Assembly (NCBI RefSeq): GCF_010468615.1 | Contig: NZ_WUEH01000003.1 | Coordinates: 148,876-212,875 of the forward strand | Length of the DNA: 64,000 nt | Reading direction: 5' to 3' | Source of the DNA: Pseudodesulfovibrio sp. JC047 | Lineage (GTDB): Bacteria > Desulfobacterota > Desulfovibrionia > Desulfovibrionales > Desulfovibrionaceae | In this document: piece after piece, positions 43,602 to 53,490 of the stretch | How positions within the stretch are numbered: the stretch's first letter is position 1 | Layout: each line of letters begins with the position of its first letter | The notes under the pieces: model-generated | What the model saw: the letters and a program-made list of their open reading frames with translations, nothing else | Database searches by the model: none | What the model was told of the DNA's origin: nothing | Position numbers and translations under genes: made by a program

Positions 43602-44964
43602 ACCCTTTAAACTTCCTGAGATATTCAGAGACACATGTACCGTTTGCATCTGTGGGGTCATCCTTTCCATCTGATTCAAGATATTTTTTAATACCACCTG
43701 CGACACCTCTCAAATGAGCACCAGCAAGCAAACCAGACGCTGTTATTTCGATTCCTCCTACCTCTTTACCTATATACTGATCAAGTTTTCGATGTTCGAT
43801 ATCACGCCATTGAGAACGCTTGTATTCATCGAAGGAATTTTCCTGGGCTTCCGGGGAGTTCAAGAAGTCCTCTTTAGAGTTCACACCGTTCTTCCCTGTC
43901 CAATTACCATCCTTATCTTTGTAGCCAGCATCAATAAGTGCGAGCTTGCCCATTTGGTATTTACCCAAGTAGCCAAGCTGGTTGACTGACTTATAGTCAT
44001 TTGATGATTCACGAGCACCCAAATCATTCAAGAATGTATTATACTCATTATCCTGGCCCTCTGATTCCTCTGGCTCTTCCTTGTTGTCAGCTTCCTGTAT
44101 TTTTTGCGGCACTGCGTTCTCTTCATCCTGCCCGGTTTCGACGTCAGCCTCATTCTTATTCAGTTCCTTTTGGTTATTGGGAATGCCCTCAGCCTCCTCC
44201 TCACCACCAGCATCGCTATCAGTACCGATATCGTTCTCAGCCAACATTTCGGCATTTTCTATCTTGAAGTCCGACTTGACGCCCGGCACATCGTCATTTT
44301 CAGACACTCGTATTTTTTCTCGATCAACGCCAGCATACCCCAGGTACTTGTCGTACATAACGTCTGCATCCTTCTCATCGAACTTGGCCTCGGACAGCAC
44401 GTATTTATTGATGAGATTGAAAGCGGCATCATCATGACTTTGGATATCCTTTTCGTCTTTGGCACCAAGCGCGCCTTGAGCGAGTCGCTGTAAACCCTTA
44501 TCGAGCACGCTACGAGAGTGCTCGTTGAACTTGTCCAAAATAAACTGATGCCCCTGCTGCAAGAACTCCTTTTTGATCTTGGGGAGAGTTTCAGACAATG
44601 CTCCATGCCGCTTTCCTCCCTTGGGAAGATCGGACAGAATGTCATGCTCATAGTCGTCGAATTGCTTTTTGAGAATGTTCGCATCGGTGGACGGCCTATT
44701 GCCAGTGACATTCTTCTGCCAATCGGTCAGTCCTTTTCCAAAGAAGTCATGTGCTTCGTTTTCCTTCTCGACTATGGAATTGAGTCGATCCAAATCATGA
44801 TAGGCATCACGCTTCTGTTGATTCGATTGCTGTCGTTGGTTTTGACTTTTGATACCAATACCCAATTCCAAAACCGCGTTCCGCTGACGGGGTGTTGCGG
44901 TGTCGAGCATTTGCTTCTGCTCATTGGGGGCCATGGTAAGCAATGATTTTCCAAAATCAAACAT
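43579..44964 (-). CDS. phage-like lysozyme/transglycosylase-domain protein
   Basis: 461 residues. Residues 1-235 are helical and coiled-coil-like, 245-305 very acidic (E/D/N/Q-rich linker), and about 308-455 form a lysozyme-like domain with LGARESSNDYKSVN (probable catalytic Glu319) and LGYLGKYQMGKLALIDAGY, as in phage tail or virion lysozymes. Lower GC than the surrounding genes and the neighbouring tRNA gene suggest a prophage or island remnant; no integrase, capsid or portal gene is present. Confidence 0.65.
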   Translation of the reverse strand: MFDFGKSLLTMAPNEQKQMLDTATPRQRNAVLELGIGIKSQNQRQQSNQQKRDAYHDLDRLNSIVEKENEAHDFFGKGLTDWQKNVTGNRPSTDANILKKQFDDYEHDILSDLPKGGKRHGALSETLPKIKKEFLQQGHQFILDKFNEHSRSVLDKGLQRLAQGALGAKDEKDIQSHDDAAFNLINKYVLSEAKFDEKDADVMYDKYLGYAGVDREKIRVSENDDVPGVKSDFKIENAEMLAENDIGTDSDAGGEEEAEGIPNNQKELNKNEADVETGQDEENAVPQKIQEADNKEEPEESEGQDNEYNTFLNDLGARESSNDYKSVNQLGYLGKYQMGKLALIDAGYKDKDGNWTGKNGVNSKEDFLNSPEAQENSFDEYKRSQWRDIEHRKLDQYIGKEVGGIEITASGLLAGAHLRGVAGGIKKYLESDGKDDPTDANGTCVSEYLRKFKGYEVPYAK

Positions 44965-45177
44965 GCTTCAGTTCCTTCGCTTAAAATGTTGATTGTTCAA
45001 AGATCAAACATCGTAACCCCGGTTTTCTGCTCAGGACATAAATGGGCATGAATGGGTATTAAAAAGACGAAAAAAGCATAACTTGGTCGCTTGACAAGGT
45101 TTTCAAAAGTGCCGCCTCAAAGGCCTGGCAGGCTGGACCATCTCATTCCAACCCCGTAGCACCCACCGTGCCAAACA

Positions 45178-45223
45178 AGAAAACGGGCCACCAAAGTTTC
45201 TCAACTTAAGTGGCCCGTTTTCT
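45178..45223. terminator. bidirectional terminator-like hairpin
   Basis: AGAAAACGGGCCAC (45178-45191) and its complement (45210-45223). Sits in the otherwise gene-free stretch 44965-45366 between the phage-like gene and tRNA-Ala. A TTTCTCAACTTA motif is repeated inside and just right of the hairpin. Confidence 0.6.
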
Positions 45224-45326
45224 CAACTTACGTGTCAGCTTACACGGAGCACTATAAAAAACCAAAAAAATCGGGAGAGGACACATAGCGGACACAGAGC
45301 CGTTTTCCAGCCCCAAGCCAAAGGAA

Positions 45327-45356
45327 AAGGACTTCAAGCAATCACTTGAAGTCCTT
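45327..45356 (-). terminator. terminator of tRNA-Ala
   Basis: AAGGACTTCAAG (45327-45338) and its complement (45345-45356) with a 6-nt loop; minus strand continues CCTTTTCCTTT. It begins 10 bp after the tRNA 3' end. Confidence 0.75.
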
Positions 45357-45366
45357 ACACTTTCTA

Positions 45367-45442
<76 letters not shown>

Positions 45443-45582
45443 ACGCTGTTGGGTGGAGGGATAACTAGCCAAGACACTAGGCAATGTCAATAAAAAATTG
45501 CGGTGTACAAAAAGTGCTGTGCATTGATTCGTGGATCGTCTTACAGTAAGAAAGCACTTGATCGAATTGAGATGGAGAATGA

Positions 45583-46581
45583 ATGGCACACGTTCTGAAA
45601 CGGTTATGTATCAAATTACTCTGGGTTGGCGTGGTGTTTCTCGGCATCACGGTCATCAGCTTTTGGGTGATTCATCTGGCTCCAGGTTCCCCGACGGACC
45701 TCCAAACAACGTTGAATCCCGATGCCGGTATCGAAGCGCGTGCCCAGCTCGAAAAACTCTATGGACTCGACCAGCCACTTCATATCCAATACGCCAACTG
45801 GCTCAAACGGCTCGTTCAACTCGACTTCGGCCAATCCATGTCCGGCGACCATCGGCCTGTCTGGGACAAGATCAAAGAACGACTGCCGTTAACCTTTGGC
45901 ATGAATGTCGCCTCCATGATCTTGACCCTGCTCATTGCGGTCCCCATTGGGGTGACGGCCGCGTGGTGGCGTGGTGGCATTTTTGATAAATTCTCGACCG
46001 TGGTCGTGTTCATCGGCTTTGCCATGCCCGGCTTCTGGCTCGCCCTGCTGCTCATGCTCTGGCTCGGTATTGCCTGGCCCATTCTTCCCATCTCAGGACT
46101 CACGTCCCTGGGCTACGACACCATGTCGCCCATGGGAAAGGTATGGGATATTACCAAACACCTCATCCTGCCGATTTTCATCTACACATCCGGTTCATGG
46201 GCAGGCATGTCCCGCTTCATGCGCTCCTCCATGCTCGAAGTCCTGCGCCAGGACTACATCATGACCGCACGGGCCAAAGGACTGTCCAACCGGGTCGTTC
46301 TCTTCAAGCACGCCCTACGAAATGCGCTCATGCCGGTCATCACCATTCTCGGACTCTCTGTTCCGGCCCTGATCGGCGGCTCCGTCATTATTGAATCGAT
46401 CTTCGCCCTCCCCGGGCTGGGACAACTCTTTTATCAAGCCGTCATGGCCCGAGACTATCCGCTCATCATGGGTTCTCTGGTCCTCGGTGCCATTCTGACA
46501 CTGATCGGCAATTTACTGGCAGATGTGGGATATGGCCTGGCTGACCCCCGAATCCGTGTGGGACAAGGGGGCAAACGATGA
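45583..46581 (+). CDS. peptide/nickel-type ABC transporter permease (DppB/OppB)
   Basis: 332 residues, six membrane helices. N-terminal helix with VISFWVIHLAPGSP (the conserved LxPGDP-type region), LYGLDQPLHIQYANWL, and the EAA loop ARAKGLSNRVVLFKHALRNAL contacting the ATPase. GGAG lies 5 nt before ATG 45583. The next gene overlaps by 4 nt. No substrate-binding or ATPase gene for this pair is nearby in the window. Confidence 0.9.
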   Translation: MAHVLKRLCIKLLWVGVVFLGITVISFWVIHLAPGSPTDLQTTLNPDAGIEARAQLEKLYGLDQPLHIQYANWLKRLVQLDFGQSMSGDHRPVWDKIKERLPLTFGMNVASMILTLLIAVPIGVTAAWWRGGIFDKFSTVVVFIGFAMPGFWLALLLMLWLGIAWPILPISGLTSLGYDTMSPMGKVWDITKHLILPIFIYTSGSWAGMSRFMRSSMLEVLRQDYIMTARAKGLSNRVVLFKHALRNALMPVITILGLSVPALIGGSVIIESIFALPGLGQLFYQAVMARDYPLIMGSLVLGAILTLIGNLLADVGYGLADPRIRVGQGGKR

Positions 46582-47420
46582 AACGCAAACCACTCAAACG
46601 AATTTCTCCGTGGGCGCGTCACGCACTGCTCATTATCGGTGGACTCTTTGTCGGACTGATGTCGATGGCGGCTGTTTTCGCTCCCATACTCGCCCCGTTT
46701 GACCCGAATTTCATCAATGTTGACGCACTGCTTCTCCCGCCATCCACAACGCACCTCATGGGCACTGATGCTCTGGGGCGAGATGTCTTTTCCCGCATTC
46801 TCTTCGGGGGACGGGTCTCGTTGTGGGTGGGATTCGTGGCCGTGGGCATCGCCACATCCATCGGATTGGTCCTCGGCCTGGTTGCCGGGTATTTCGGACG
46901 TTTTGTCGATGAAATCATCATGCGCGCCGTGGATGTCATGCTCTGTTTCCCTTCGTTCTTTCTCATTCTGGCTGTCATCGCCTTTCTGGAACCGAGCCTG
47001 ACCAACATCATGATTGTGATCGGGCTGACTGGCTGGATGGGGGTAGCCAGACTGGTCCGCGCTGAAACCTTGACCATCCGGGAACGGGACTACGTCTTGG
47101 CCGCTCGTGCCGCCGGAGCCGGATCATTTCGCATCATATTCAAACATATCATGCCCAATGCCATTGGTCCGGTCCTTGTCTCCGCCACCCTTGGCGTGGC
47201 CGGAGCCATTCTCACAGAATCATCCCTATCTTTCCTCGGGCTTGGAGTCCAACCACCAGACGCCTCCTGGGGGAATATGCTCATGGAAGGCAAGGAAGTG
47301 CTTGGCATCGCGTGGTGGTTGTCCGTTTTCCCCGGACTGGCCATCCTGTTCACCGTGCTGGGATACAACCTGCTTGGAGAATCCCTGCGAGACCTGCTTG
47401 ATCCACGATTGAAGCACTAA
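46578..47420 (+). CDS. peptide/nickel-type ABC transporter permease (DppC/OppC)
   Basis: 280 residues with the OppC features HLMGTDALGRDVFSRILFGG, the RVSLWVGFVAVGIA helix, and the EAA loop AARAAGAGSFRIIFKHIMPN; the C-terminus LGYNLLGESLRDLLDPRLK is typical. Translationally coupled to the upstream permease. Together they form the channel of a di/oligopeptide or nickel importer whose other parts must lie elsewhere. The following 307 bp (47421-47727) contain no gene that I can support. Confidence 0.9.
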   Translation: MKRKPLKRISPWARHALLIIGGLFVGLMSMAAVFAPILAPFDPNFINVDALLLPPSTTHLMGTDALGRDVFSRILFGGRVSLWVGFVAVGIATSIGLVLGLVAGYFGRFVDEIIMRAVDVMLCFPSFFLILAVIAFLEPSLTNIMIVIGLTGWMGVARLVRAETLTIRERDYVLAARAAGAGSFRIIFKHIMPNAIGPVLVSATLGVAGAILTESSLSFLGLGVQPPDASWGNMLMEGKEVLGIAWWLSVFPGLAILFTVLGYNLLGESLRDLLDPRLKH

Positions 47421-47727
47421 TCCGACGAGCGGTACCTAAAGGCCCTCTGCAATACCTTCGTGCACGTCGAGTCTTTCCAAAAGTATCTTCCATCATTTTC
47501 CAACAAAAAACGGTTCATGACGTTCCTCTTTTCCGCAGCGGCCCACTGGTGTATACAAAACATTGTTCCCTTGAATATTTAAACGAGTTGCCCCAAAATA
47601 TACCGACACGGGCGGCTCGAAACGCGTTGATTGAACATATAAAATGGCCGCTTTCCATTCTTCATTCCCTCTGCGGACCCGCGAAAACATCCGGGGCAGA
47701 CAAAAAAACGAAAGGCCAGAGGCACTC

Positions 47728-49341
47728 ATGCTTGAACTGTTACGGATCAAAAACCTTGCCCTCATCGAAGACGTTGAACTGGAATTTTCTCCGGGGCTGA
47801 ACACGCTCACGGGTGAGACTGGTGCGGGTAAATCGTTTATCATGCGCGCCGTGGATTTCCTGCTGGGTGAACGTATGGACAGGAAACTGGTCCGCCCTGG
47901 CCGGGAAAAAGCCTCTGTGGAAGCACTGTTCATCCTGCCCGAGGGAGAAACCGTCATCCGACGCGAGCTGTCCACCGAAACCGGACGCAGCCGTGTCTAT
48001 ATCAATGACAGACTGTCTTCTCAGCCAACAATCCGGGACATGCGGTCCAGACTCATCATCCACACCAGCCAACATGGACAGCAAAAACTGCTCTCTCCGG
48101 CATTTCAATCGGAAATTCTCGATTCCTTCATTCCCGATCAATCCCTTCTCACCCAACGCAACGACACCCTGGCCGTGCTGCACGACGTGCTGGAACGCAA
48201 ACGGCAGCTTACCGAAAAATTTGATGATCTGGAAAAACAGCGGGACTTCCTTGAATATCAGAAAAAGGAAATCGACGCCGTTGATCCCCAGCCAGGAGAA
48301 GAAGACGATCTCGAAGCACGCAAAAAGATTCTCAAAGAACAGGAACAGGCAGGAGAATGCCTGCAAAATGCACTGGACGTGCTGCACGGTGACGTCGGAC
48401 TGCTCGATACCATGACACTCCTCTCTCGCGAAATAGATATCATCTCACGCCTGTTCCCGGGATTTGATGAAGACCGCGAAGCGATCGAGGAACTGCGCCT
48501 TCGACTGCATGACCTCGATACGCGACTCCGACGGGGACCGAAGGAGCTGGAAGACGACGACCCCATGTCATTGGATGACATCGAAGCACGCCTGTTCGAA
48601 CTGGCCAAGCTGAAGCGGAAACTCCGGCGAGATCTGGATGACATCGTGACCCTGAAAACGGAAATCGACGAGAATCTGTCCTTTCTGGATGCCTGTGCAT
48701 TGGACATGAAAAACCTGTCCCACGAAGAAAAAAAAGCAGCCACAGCATTGAAAGCGGCACTGCACGCGGTGAACACTGCCCGGGAAAAGGCAGCCAAGGA
48801 ACTCTCCCACCGCATTGTGGCCGAACTCTTTGATCTCGGCTTTTCTGAACATATCAAGGTGCATTTCAAATTTGACGCACGAGAATTGTACCCCGGATGC
48901 GACGATATGCGCGGCCGGCTCATGTGGGTACCAAACCCTGGTCAGCCAGCCCAACCGCTGGACAAGATAGCCTCCGGCGGAGAGCTGTCCCGGTTCCTGC
49001 TCGCACTGGTCACCATGCGCGGCAACACGGCCAAGGAAAACGACGTTTTACCGTCGCTCATTTTCGATGAAGTCGATGCTGGAATTGGAGGCTTGACACT
49101 CAACTCGGTTGGCGGCAAACTCCGCGCCCTTGCAGACCGCCAGCAAATGTTGCTCATCACGCATTGGCCGCAACTGGCAGGCAAGGCGGACCGCCATTTC
49201 TTCATCCGAAAAGAAGTGGTGAACGGCGAGACCTACACCCGTTGCGACCGATTGGAAGCAACTGCCATCATGGATGAATTATCCCGCATGGCAGGAGGAG
49301 GGGAACAAGGTCGCGCTCTGGCTGAAAAACTCGTAAAATAG
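47728..49341 (+). CDS. recN: DNA repair protein RecN
   Basis: 537 residues from ATG 47728 (AGAGG 6 nt upstream; the frame is open from 47644 without a better start). SMC-like ATPase: Walker A GETGAGKS (29-36), long coiled-coil middle (about 165-370), and C-terminal IASGGELSRFLLAL signature with Walker B PSLIFDEVDAGIGG and TH of LLITHWPQ. Acts in double-strand break repair and sister-chromatid cohesion. Confidence 0.93.
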   Translation: MLELLRIKNLALIEDVELEFSPGLNTLTGETGAGKSFIMRAVDFLLGERMDRKLVRPGREKASVEALFILPEGETVIRRELSTETGRSRVYINDRLSSQPTIRDMRSRLIIHTSQHGQQKLLSPAFQSEILDSFIPDQSLLTQRNDTLAVLHDVLERKRQLTEKFDDLEKQRDFLEYQKKEIDAVDPQPGEEDDLEARKKILKEQEQAGECLQNALDVLHGDVGLLDTMTLLSREIDIISRLFPGFDEDREAIEELRLRLHDLDTRLRRGPKELEDDDPMSLDDIEARLFELAKLKRKLRRDLDDIVTLKTEIDENLSFLDACALDMKNLSHEEKKAATALKAALHAVNTAREKAAKELSHRIVAELFDLGFSEHIKVHFKFDARELYPGCDDMRGRLMWVPNPGQPAQPLDKIASGGELSRFLLALVTMRGNTAKENDVLPSLIFDEVDAGIGGLTLNSVGGKLRALADRQQMLLITHWPQLAGKADRHFFIRKEVVNGETYTRCDRLEATAIMDELSRMAGGGEQGRALAEKLVK

Positions 49342-49374
49342 AGGTCCCTCCGGTCGGTCACCGGCGGTCTCTCC

Positions 49375-49412
49375 GAGACCTCGAATGGCATGAGATGCCC
49401 CTCCGAGGTCTC
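49375..49412. terminator. hairpin after recN
   Basis: GAGACCTCG (49375-49383) and CGAGGTCTC (49404-49412), about 35 bp after the stop. No clear U-run; weak terminator candidate. Confidence 0.45.
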
Positions 49413-49450
49413 CCAACCCTTTTGAACGCGCCGTGCGCAAGGGCTTTGCC

Positions 49451-50044
49451 GTGACCACTCTTTTCATCTCACTCTATATCAAACTCTTTTTTCTGTTGAC
49501 CCCCTTCTTCGTGCTGTCCGTTTTCCTGTCGTTCATTGAGGACATGGATACGGTACAACAACGCAAACTCGCCATTCGCGTAACCTGCGCTGTGCTGGTC
49601 ATCGTGCTCGTGCTCTATTTCGGCGGAAACCCGATTTTCGCGACATTGGGCATCACCCTGGACGGATTCCGGGTGGGCGCGGGCAGCTTGTTGTTTCTCT
49701 CAGCGGTCTCGCTGGTCTCGGGCAAACGCGCTCGACCAGAGCCGGATGACGAAACCGATGTCGCAGTCGTGCCTCTGGCCATCCCCATCACCGTGGGACC
49801 GGCCACCATCGGTACACTGCTCATCCTTGGGGCCGAACTCGGCGGTCCCACTGAACAATTCATTGGCGCGGCCTCGCTGACAGCTGCCTGCCTGACCGTG
49901 GGATTAATGCTCTTTGTGGCCCCGGCCCTGAAGCGACTCATCGGGTCCATGGGGCTAGCCGTCCTCACCAAAATCACCGGACTGATCCTGTCCGCCATGG
50001 CCGCACAAATCATCTTTACCGGCGTTCGCAACTTCCTGTCATAA
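49451..50044 (+). CDS. MarC-family integral membrane protein
   Basis: 197 residues from GTG 49451 (AAGGG 7 nt upstream; GTG 49433 is unsupported). Six helices, with LTPFFVLSVFLSFIE at the first and the LAIPITVGPATIGTLLILG signature in the middle. The family is widespread but of uncertain function. GC-rich, in line with neighbours. A hairpin at 50051-50091 follows. Confidence 0.83.
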   Translation: MTTLFISLYIKLFFLLTPFFVLSVFLSFIEDMDTVQQRKLAIRVTCAVLVIVLVLYFGGNPIFATLGITLDGFRVGAGSLLFLSAVSLVSGKRARPEPDDETDVAVVPLAIPITVGPATIGTLLILGAELGGPTEQFIGAASLTAACLTVGLMLFVAPALKRLIGSMGLAVLTKITGLILSAMAAQIIFTGVRNFLS

Positions 50045-50050
50045 AACAAC

Positions 50051-50091
50051 AACGGGACACCTCATGCTCCCAGAGCACGTCGCGTCCCGTT
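50051..50091 (+). terminator. terminator after marC-type gene
   Basis: AACGGGAC (50051-50058) and GTCCCGTT (50084-50091) followed by CCTTCCTCT. Confidence 0.55.
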
Positions 50092-50219
50092 CCTTCCTCT
50101 GTACGCGCTCCATTTTTTCCGGTATTTCCTCCTGACATAAAAGCATGGAGGTCTCAGGTTTTATCCTGCGACCACATCGAGCTTCATGTAATGATAGCCC
50201 GAAAAAAGAGACACGAATC

Positions 50220-50981
50220 ATGACGAAACACACGCCCCTCACTCTTGAACAGCCATACAATATCCGTTCATACGAACCACAAACCGATGGCCGTATCCCC
50301 ATCTCCGCCCTCTGCAACTACTTGCAGGACATCGCCTCGCGCCATGCCGACACACTCGGTTTCGGTCTGCTCGATCTGCGCCAAAGCGGCCACTTCTGGG
50401 TACTTGCCCGATTACATGTCATGATGGACAGGATGCCCGGCTTCGGTGAACAACTCCATATCGAAACATGGCCTTCCGGCAATGAACGGCTGGTCGCACT
50501 CCGTGATTTTCTCATCCATGACGCACACGGACTTGTAGGGCGGGCGACGTCTTCCTGGGCCACCGTCAATCGGAAAACGCACCGGCCAGACGATCCTTCA
50601 ACCGTTCTGGACAAACGATACATCCCGGACCGCGACCATGCCATGGTCTTTCCGTCCAAAGCGATCACTCGTCTCAAGAAAGGAGATCATCCCACACAGA
50701 TTAAGGCCCGCCGAGCGGATACGGATGTGAACGGACACGTCAACAACGTCAAATATGTCGAATACTGTATGGAAGCGGTGCCTCAATCATGGATTGAGAC
50801 GCACCAATGTCTGGGGTTGGACATTCAGTTTCGAACCGAATCATTTGCCGGGCAGGAATTTCAGGCAACCTGTACTGAAAGCACCTCAGACAGTGATATG
50901 GAGACCATACTTCACGCCCTGAATCGTCCGTCTGACACCCGGGAAATAGTCCGTATGAAAACTTGGTGGGAACAGGCATGA
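50220..50981 (+). CDS. acyl-ACP thioesterase-like double hot-dog protein
   Basis: 253 residues from ATG 50220 (AAAGAG about 9 nt upstream). Two hot-dog halves: the first with YLQDIASRHADTLGFG and RLHVMMDRMPGFGEQLHIETWP, the second with the catalytic-type RRADTDVNGHVNNVKYVEYCMEA motif (Asn-His-Asn) seen in FatA/FatB-like bacterial acyl-ACP thioesterases. It would release fatty acids from acyl carrier protein. Its stop overlaps the acetyltransferase start (ATGA). Confidence 0.87.
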   Translation: MTKHTPLTLEQPYNIRSYEPQTDGRIPISALCNYLQDIASRHADTLGFGLLDLRQSGHFWVLARLHVMMDRMPGFGEQLHIETWPSGNERLVALRDFLIHDAHGLVGRATSSWATVNRKTHRPDDPSTVLDKRYIPDRDHAMVFPSKAITRLKKGDHPTQIKARRADTDVNGHVNNVKYVEYCMEAVPQSWIETHQCLGLDIQFRTESFAGQEFQATCTESTSDSDMETILHALNRPSDTREIVRMKTWWEQA

Positions 50982-51418
50982 CCCCAGAAATACGGCTCCG
51001 ATTCGACAGTGATGGCGTCAACTGGACCGAGGCCGCCGAACTCATGCGACGCGCACCTCTCAATCAAAAAGAACCACACGCGCTCAAAACCGCGTTCGAC
51101 AATAGCGACCTGATTTGCTGTGCATGGCACACCGACACACTGGTGGGCATGGCGCGCGCCCTGTCGGATGGCATTTTCCAGTCCGTGATTTATGATGTCT
51201 GCATTCTCCCGGAATATCAGGGAAACCATCTCGGGACACGAATAATGCGGGAAATGCTGGATCGTTTGCAGACCCCGAATGTCATTTTATGGGCAGTCCC
51301 GGGCAAGGAAGCGTTTTACACCCGATTCGGATTTCACCCGATGCGAACGGCCATGGGGCGGTTCGAAAACCCCGAGCGATCTGCACAGCAGGGGTACATC
51401 CTTCTCGAAGGGCACTAA
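50978..51418 (+). CDS. GNAT-family N-acetyltransferase
   Basis: 146 residues. GNAT fold with VCILPEYQGNHLGTRIMREML (motif A, acetyl-CoA binding) and FYTRFGFHPM near the C-terminus. Substrate unknown. Coupled to the thioesterase gene, 3 nt before the next gene. Confidence 0.86.
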   Translation: MTPEIRLRFDSDGVNWTEAAELMRRAPLNQKEPHALKTAFDNSDLICCAWHTDTLVGMARALSDGIFQSVIYDVCILPEYQGNHLGTRIMREMLDRLQTPNVILWAVPGKEAFYTRFGFHPMRTAMGRFENPERSAQQGYILLEGH

Positions 51419-51421
51419 CGA

Positions 51422-52285
51422 ATGATCCATCGATATTTTCTTGCGCTCATTCCCCTATTCGGCATGACGGTCATCCTCAGTCTCGGCCTTATTCTGCCCG
51501 ATGCAGCCACGGCCACCCCGAGACCTCGCCTGATCATTGCACACGACGCCAACTATGAACCGCTTGTCTATGAGGATGAACAACACCTTCCCCAAGGCTA
51601 CCTGATCGATTTCTGGAAACATTTCGGGGAAGCCAACAATATCGATATTCAATTCAAACTCGGGGACTGGAACGAGACCCTGTCCTGGATTCGTACTGGA
51701 CAGGCAGACATTCACGGAGGTTTGTTCTTCACCAAAGAACGAAATCAATTCCTGAACTATCAAAACACCATTACGGCACTTTCGGCAGGCATATACATTG
51801 CCAACGGACAGAGCTGGAACGACTTTGACACCCTTCCAACCGGCGTGGTTGCCAGCGGATACTCCGAACACTACATGCACACGGCATGGCCAAACCGTCC
51901 GACGCAGTCGTTTCCCCAGGCAAAAGACATGATCCGTGCCGCCGTCAATGGGACGATCCAGGCCTTTATTGCCGATGAACCCGTGGCGGTCTTTTACCTG
52001 CGCAAATTCAAGGCCAAAGAAGCCTTTTCAAAACATGACGTCGCGTACAGCAATGCCTTGAAAGTCGCTGTGGCAAAAGATCGGCATGACCTTGCCTCCC
52101 TCATCGAACACGGGTGGGCACGCATGGACCCCAAAAAGCTCAAATACATCCGCAGCAAATGGTTTCTGGACGTGGAGAAAGACAGGGATTGGGCTTTGAC
52201 AGGCATACTTATTGCCGCACTGGTCATGTTTTTCGGGCTGCTGTGCCGCATCCTCAACGGACGGTATGCGGCCCCAAAGAGCTAA
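51422..52285 (+). CDS. family-3 solute-binding protein with C-terminal membrane anchor
   Basis: 287 residues: signal peptide (about 1-31, cut near ATATPR), SBP_bac_3 domain (about 36-255; HDANYEPLVYEDEQHLPQGY, WIRTGQADIHGGLFFTKERN) and one C-terminal helix (ALTGILIAALVMFFGLLCRI) followed by 10 cytoplasmic residues. Normal binding proteins lack such an anchor; the layout is that of the sensor part of a BvgS- or diguanylate-cyclase-type receptor without its output domain. Convergent with, and overlapping by 4 nt, the HD-GYP gene, a possible functional partner. Confidence 0.8.
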   Translation: MIHRYFLALIPLFGMTVILSLGLILPDAATATPRPRLIIAHDANYEPLVYEDEQHLPQGYLIDFWKHFGEANNIDIQFKLGDWNETLSWIRTGQADIHGGLFFTKERNQFLNYQNTITALSAGIYIANGQSWNDFDTLPTGVVASGYSEHYMHTAWPNRPTQSFPQAKDMIRAAVNGTIQAFIADEPVAVFYLRKFKAKEAFSKHDVAYSNALKVAVAKDRHDLASLIEHGWARMDPKKLKYIRSKWFLDVEKDRDWALTGILIAALVMFFGLLCRILNGRYAAPKS

Positions 52286-53334
52286 ACTCGAGCAATTTTC
52301 CGAGTCGGCTTTGTTTCCCCCATCCAGCCGTCCATGACCAACGTCTCGCCCAGCAATTTCAAAAAAGTCGGCTCATATCTCAGCGAATCCCGAAGCAGGA
52401 CCAGAGCGGCTTGAGCAACATCCCGTGAAGATCGATAGGGACGAACACCAATCATGGCGGAAAATGAATCCGCCACGGCGCACAGCTTTCCCGCCATGGG
52501 AATTTCCGCGCCGATCCGCCTGCCCGGATACCCGGACCCGTCATTTCGCTCATGATGGTGACACAAACAGGCCATGACAACCGGGTCATCTATTGAAAGT
52601 CGTTGCACCATCTTCACCCCGGCCTGGATATGATTCTCAATGGACGCCCGATCCCGTCGCACAAGAAATTGTTTTTTGTCCCGAATGAAACGAGGCACCT
52701 GCGTCATGCCGAGATCATGCAAGATCAGACCGAGTGCCACTCGCACCAATCCGTCTTTTTGCACGCCTTTTCCCGCAGCATGAACATGCAGAGCCAATCC
52801 GATGAACATCGTATTGGTCGAATGGACAGCCAGACTGTATTCCTTATCCAACGTGCGGGTTAAAAACCGCACCCGATCGGGATCAATCCAGATATATTCC
52901 GCTAAAATCGATATATCCTTGACCAATAAATCAAACTCGCGACGTTGCGGCTGGGCAAAAAACTGATCCATGCGATCCCGAAACGCCAGAAAAAACGTTT
53001 CCGCGACCTCGGTGTCCGTCAGCCCCTCTTCAACCAGCAGAAGGCCAAGGCGTTTGCTCAGATGCTTCGCATATTCCTGATAATCATCCCGCAACAAAAA
53101 CACCCTTCCCAGAGCCGCCAGTTGCGAAATTTCCTGCTGGCCTGATGTGCCCAGCCGCTCCCCGGCCTTATGATACTTCTTGACTTGCGCCACGGCGTCA
53201 TCAAAGACATACACATCCACAGGCGGACGGAATTTGGGAAAACTTTCCAATATATTGGGACTGATCTGCAAATAGACTTCTTTCAAGGAGTCCTGTGCTG
53301 AAATATCATTCATAGGCAACGCTCGCTTCTCCAT
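52282..53334 (-). CDS. HD-GYP-type phosphodiesterase domain protein
   Basis: 350 residues (342 if started at ATG 53310; neither start has a strong ribosome site). C-terminal half holds an HD domain: LGLILHDLGMTQVPRFI, then CHHHERNDGSGYPGRRIGAEIP, the HD-GYP signature, and AVADSFSAMIGVRPY. These hydrolyse cyclic di-GMP. The N-terminal half (about 1-150) is helical and has no recognised receiver domain. Confidence 0.83.
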   Translation of the reverse strand: MEKRALPMNDISAQDSLKEVYLQISPNILESFPKFRPPVDVYVFDDAVAQVKKYHKAGERLGTSGQQEISQLAALGRVFLLRDDYQEYAKHLSKRLGLLLVEEGLTDTEVAETFFLAFRDRMDQFFAQPQRREFDLLVKDISILAEYIWIDPDRVRFLTRTLDKEYSLAVHSTNTMFIGLALHVHAAGKGVQKDGLVRVALGLILHDLGMTQVPRFIRDKKQFLVRRDRASIENHIQAGVKMVQRLSIDDPVVMACLCHHHERNDGSGYPGRRIGAEIPMAGKLCAVADSFSAMIGVRPYRSSRDVAQAALVLLRDSLRYEPTFLKLLGETLVMDGWMGETKPTRKIARV

Positions 53335-53490
53335 TCAAATGGTCCGCACGGTATACAGCTTTGCCCACCTCTGACAAGCCCGTGATAAAAATCACCAGTC
53401 CGCCGACACGCACATTTCTGATCGCCCTTGCTCACCAGCCCTTCCTACGGTAAAGGAGAGAGACTCATACCACGAGAGGAAAAGACGCAC

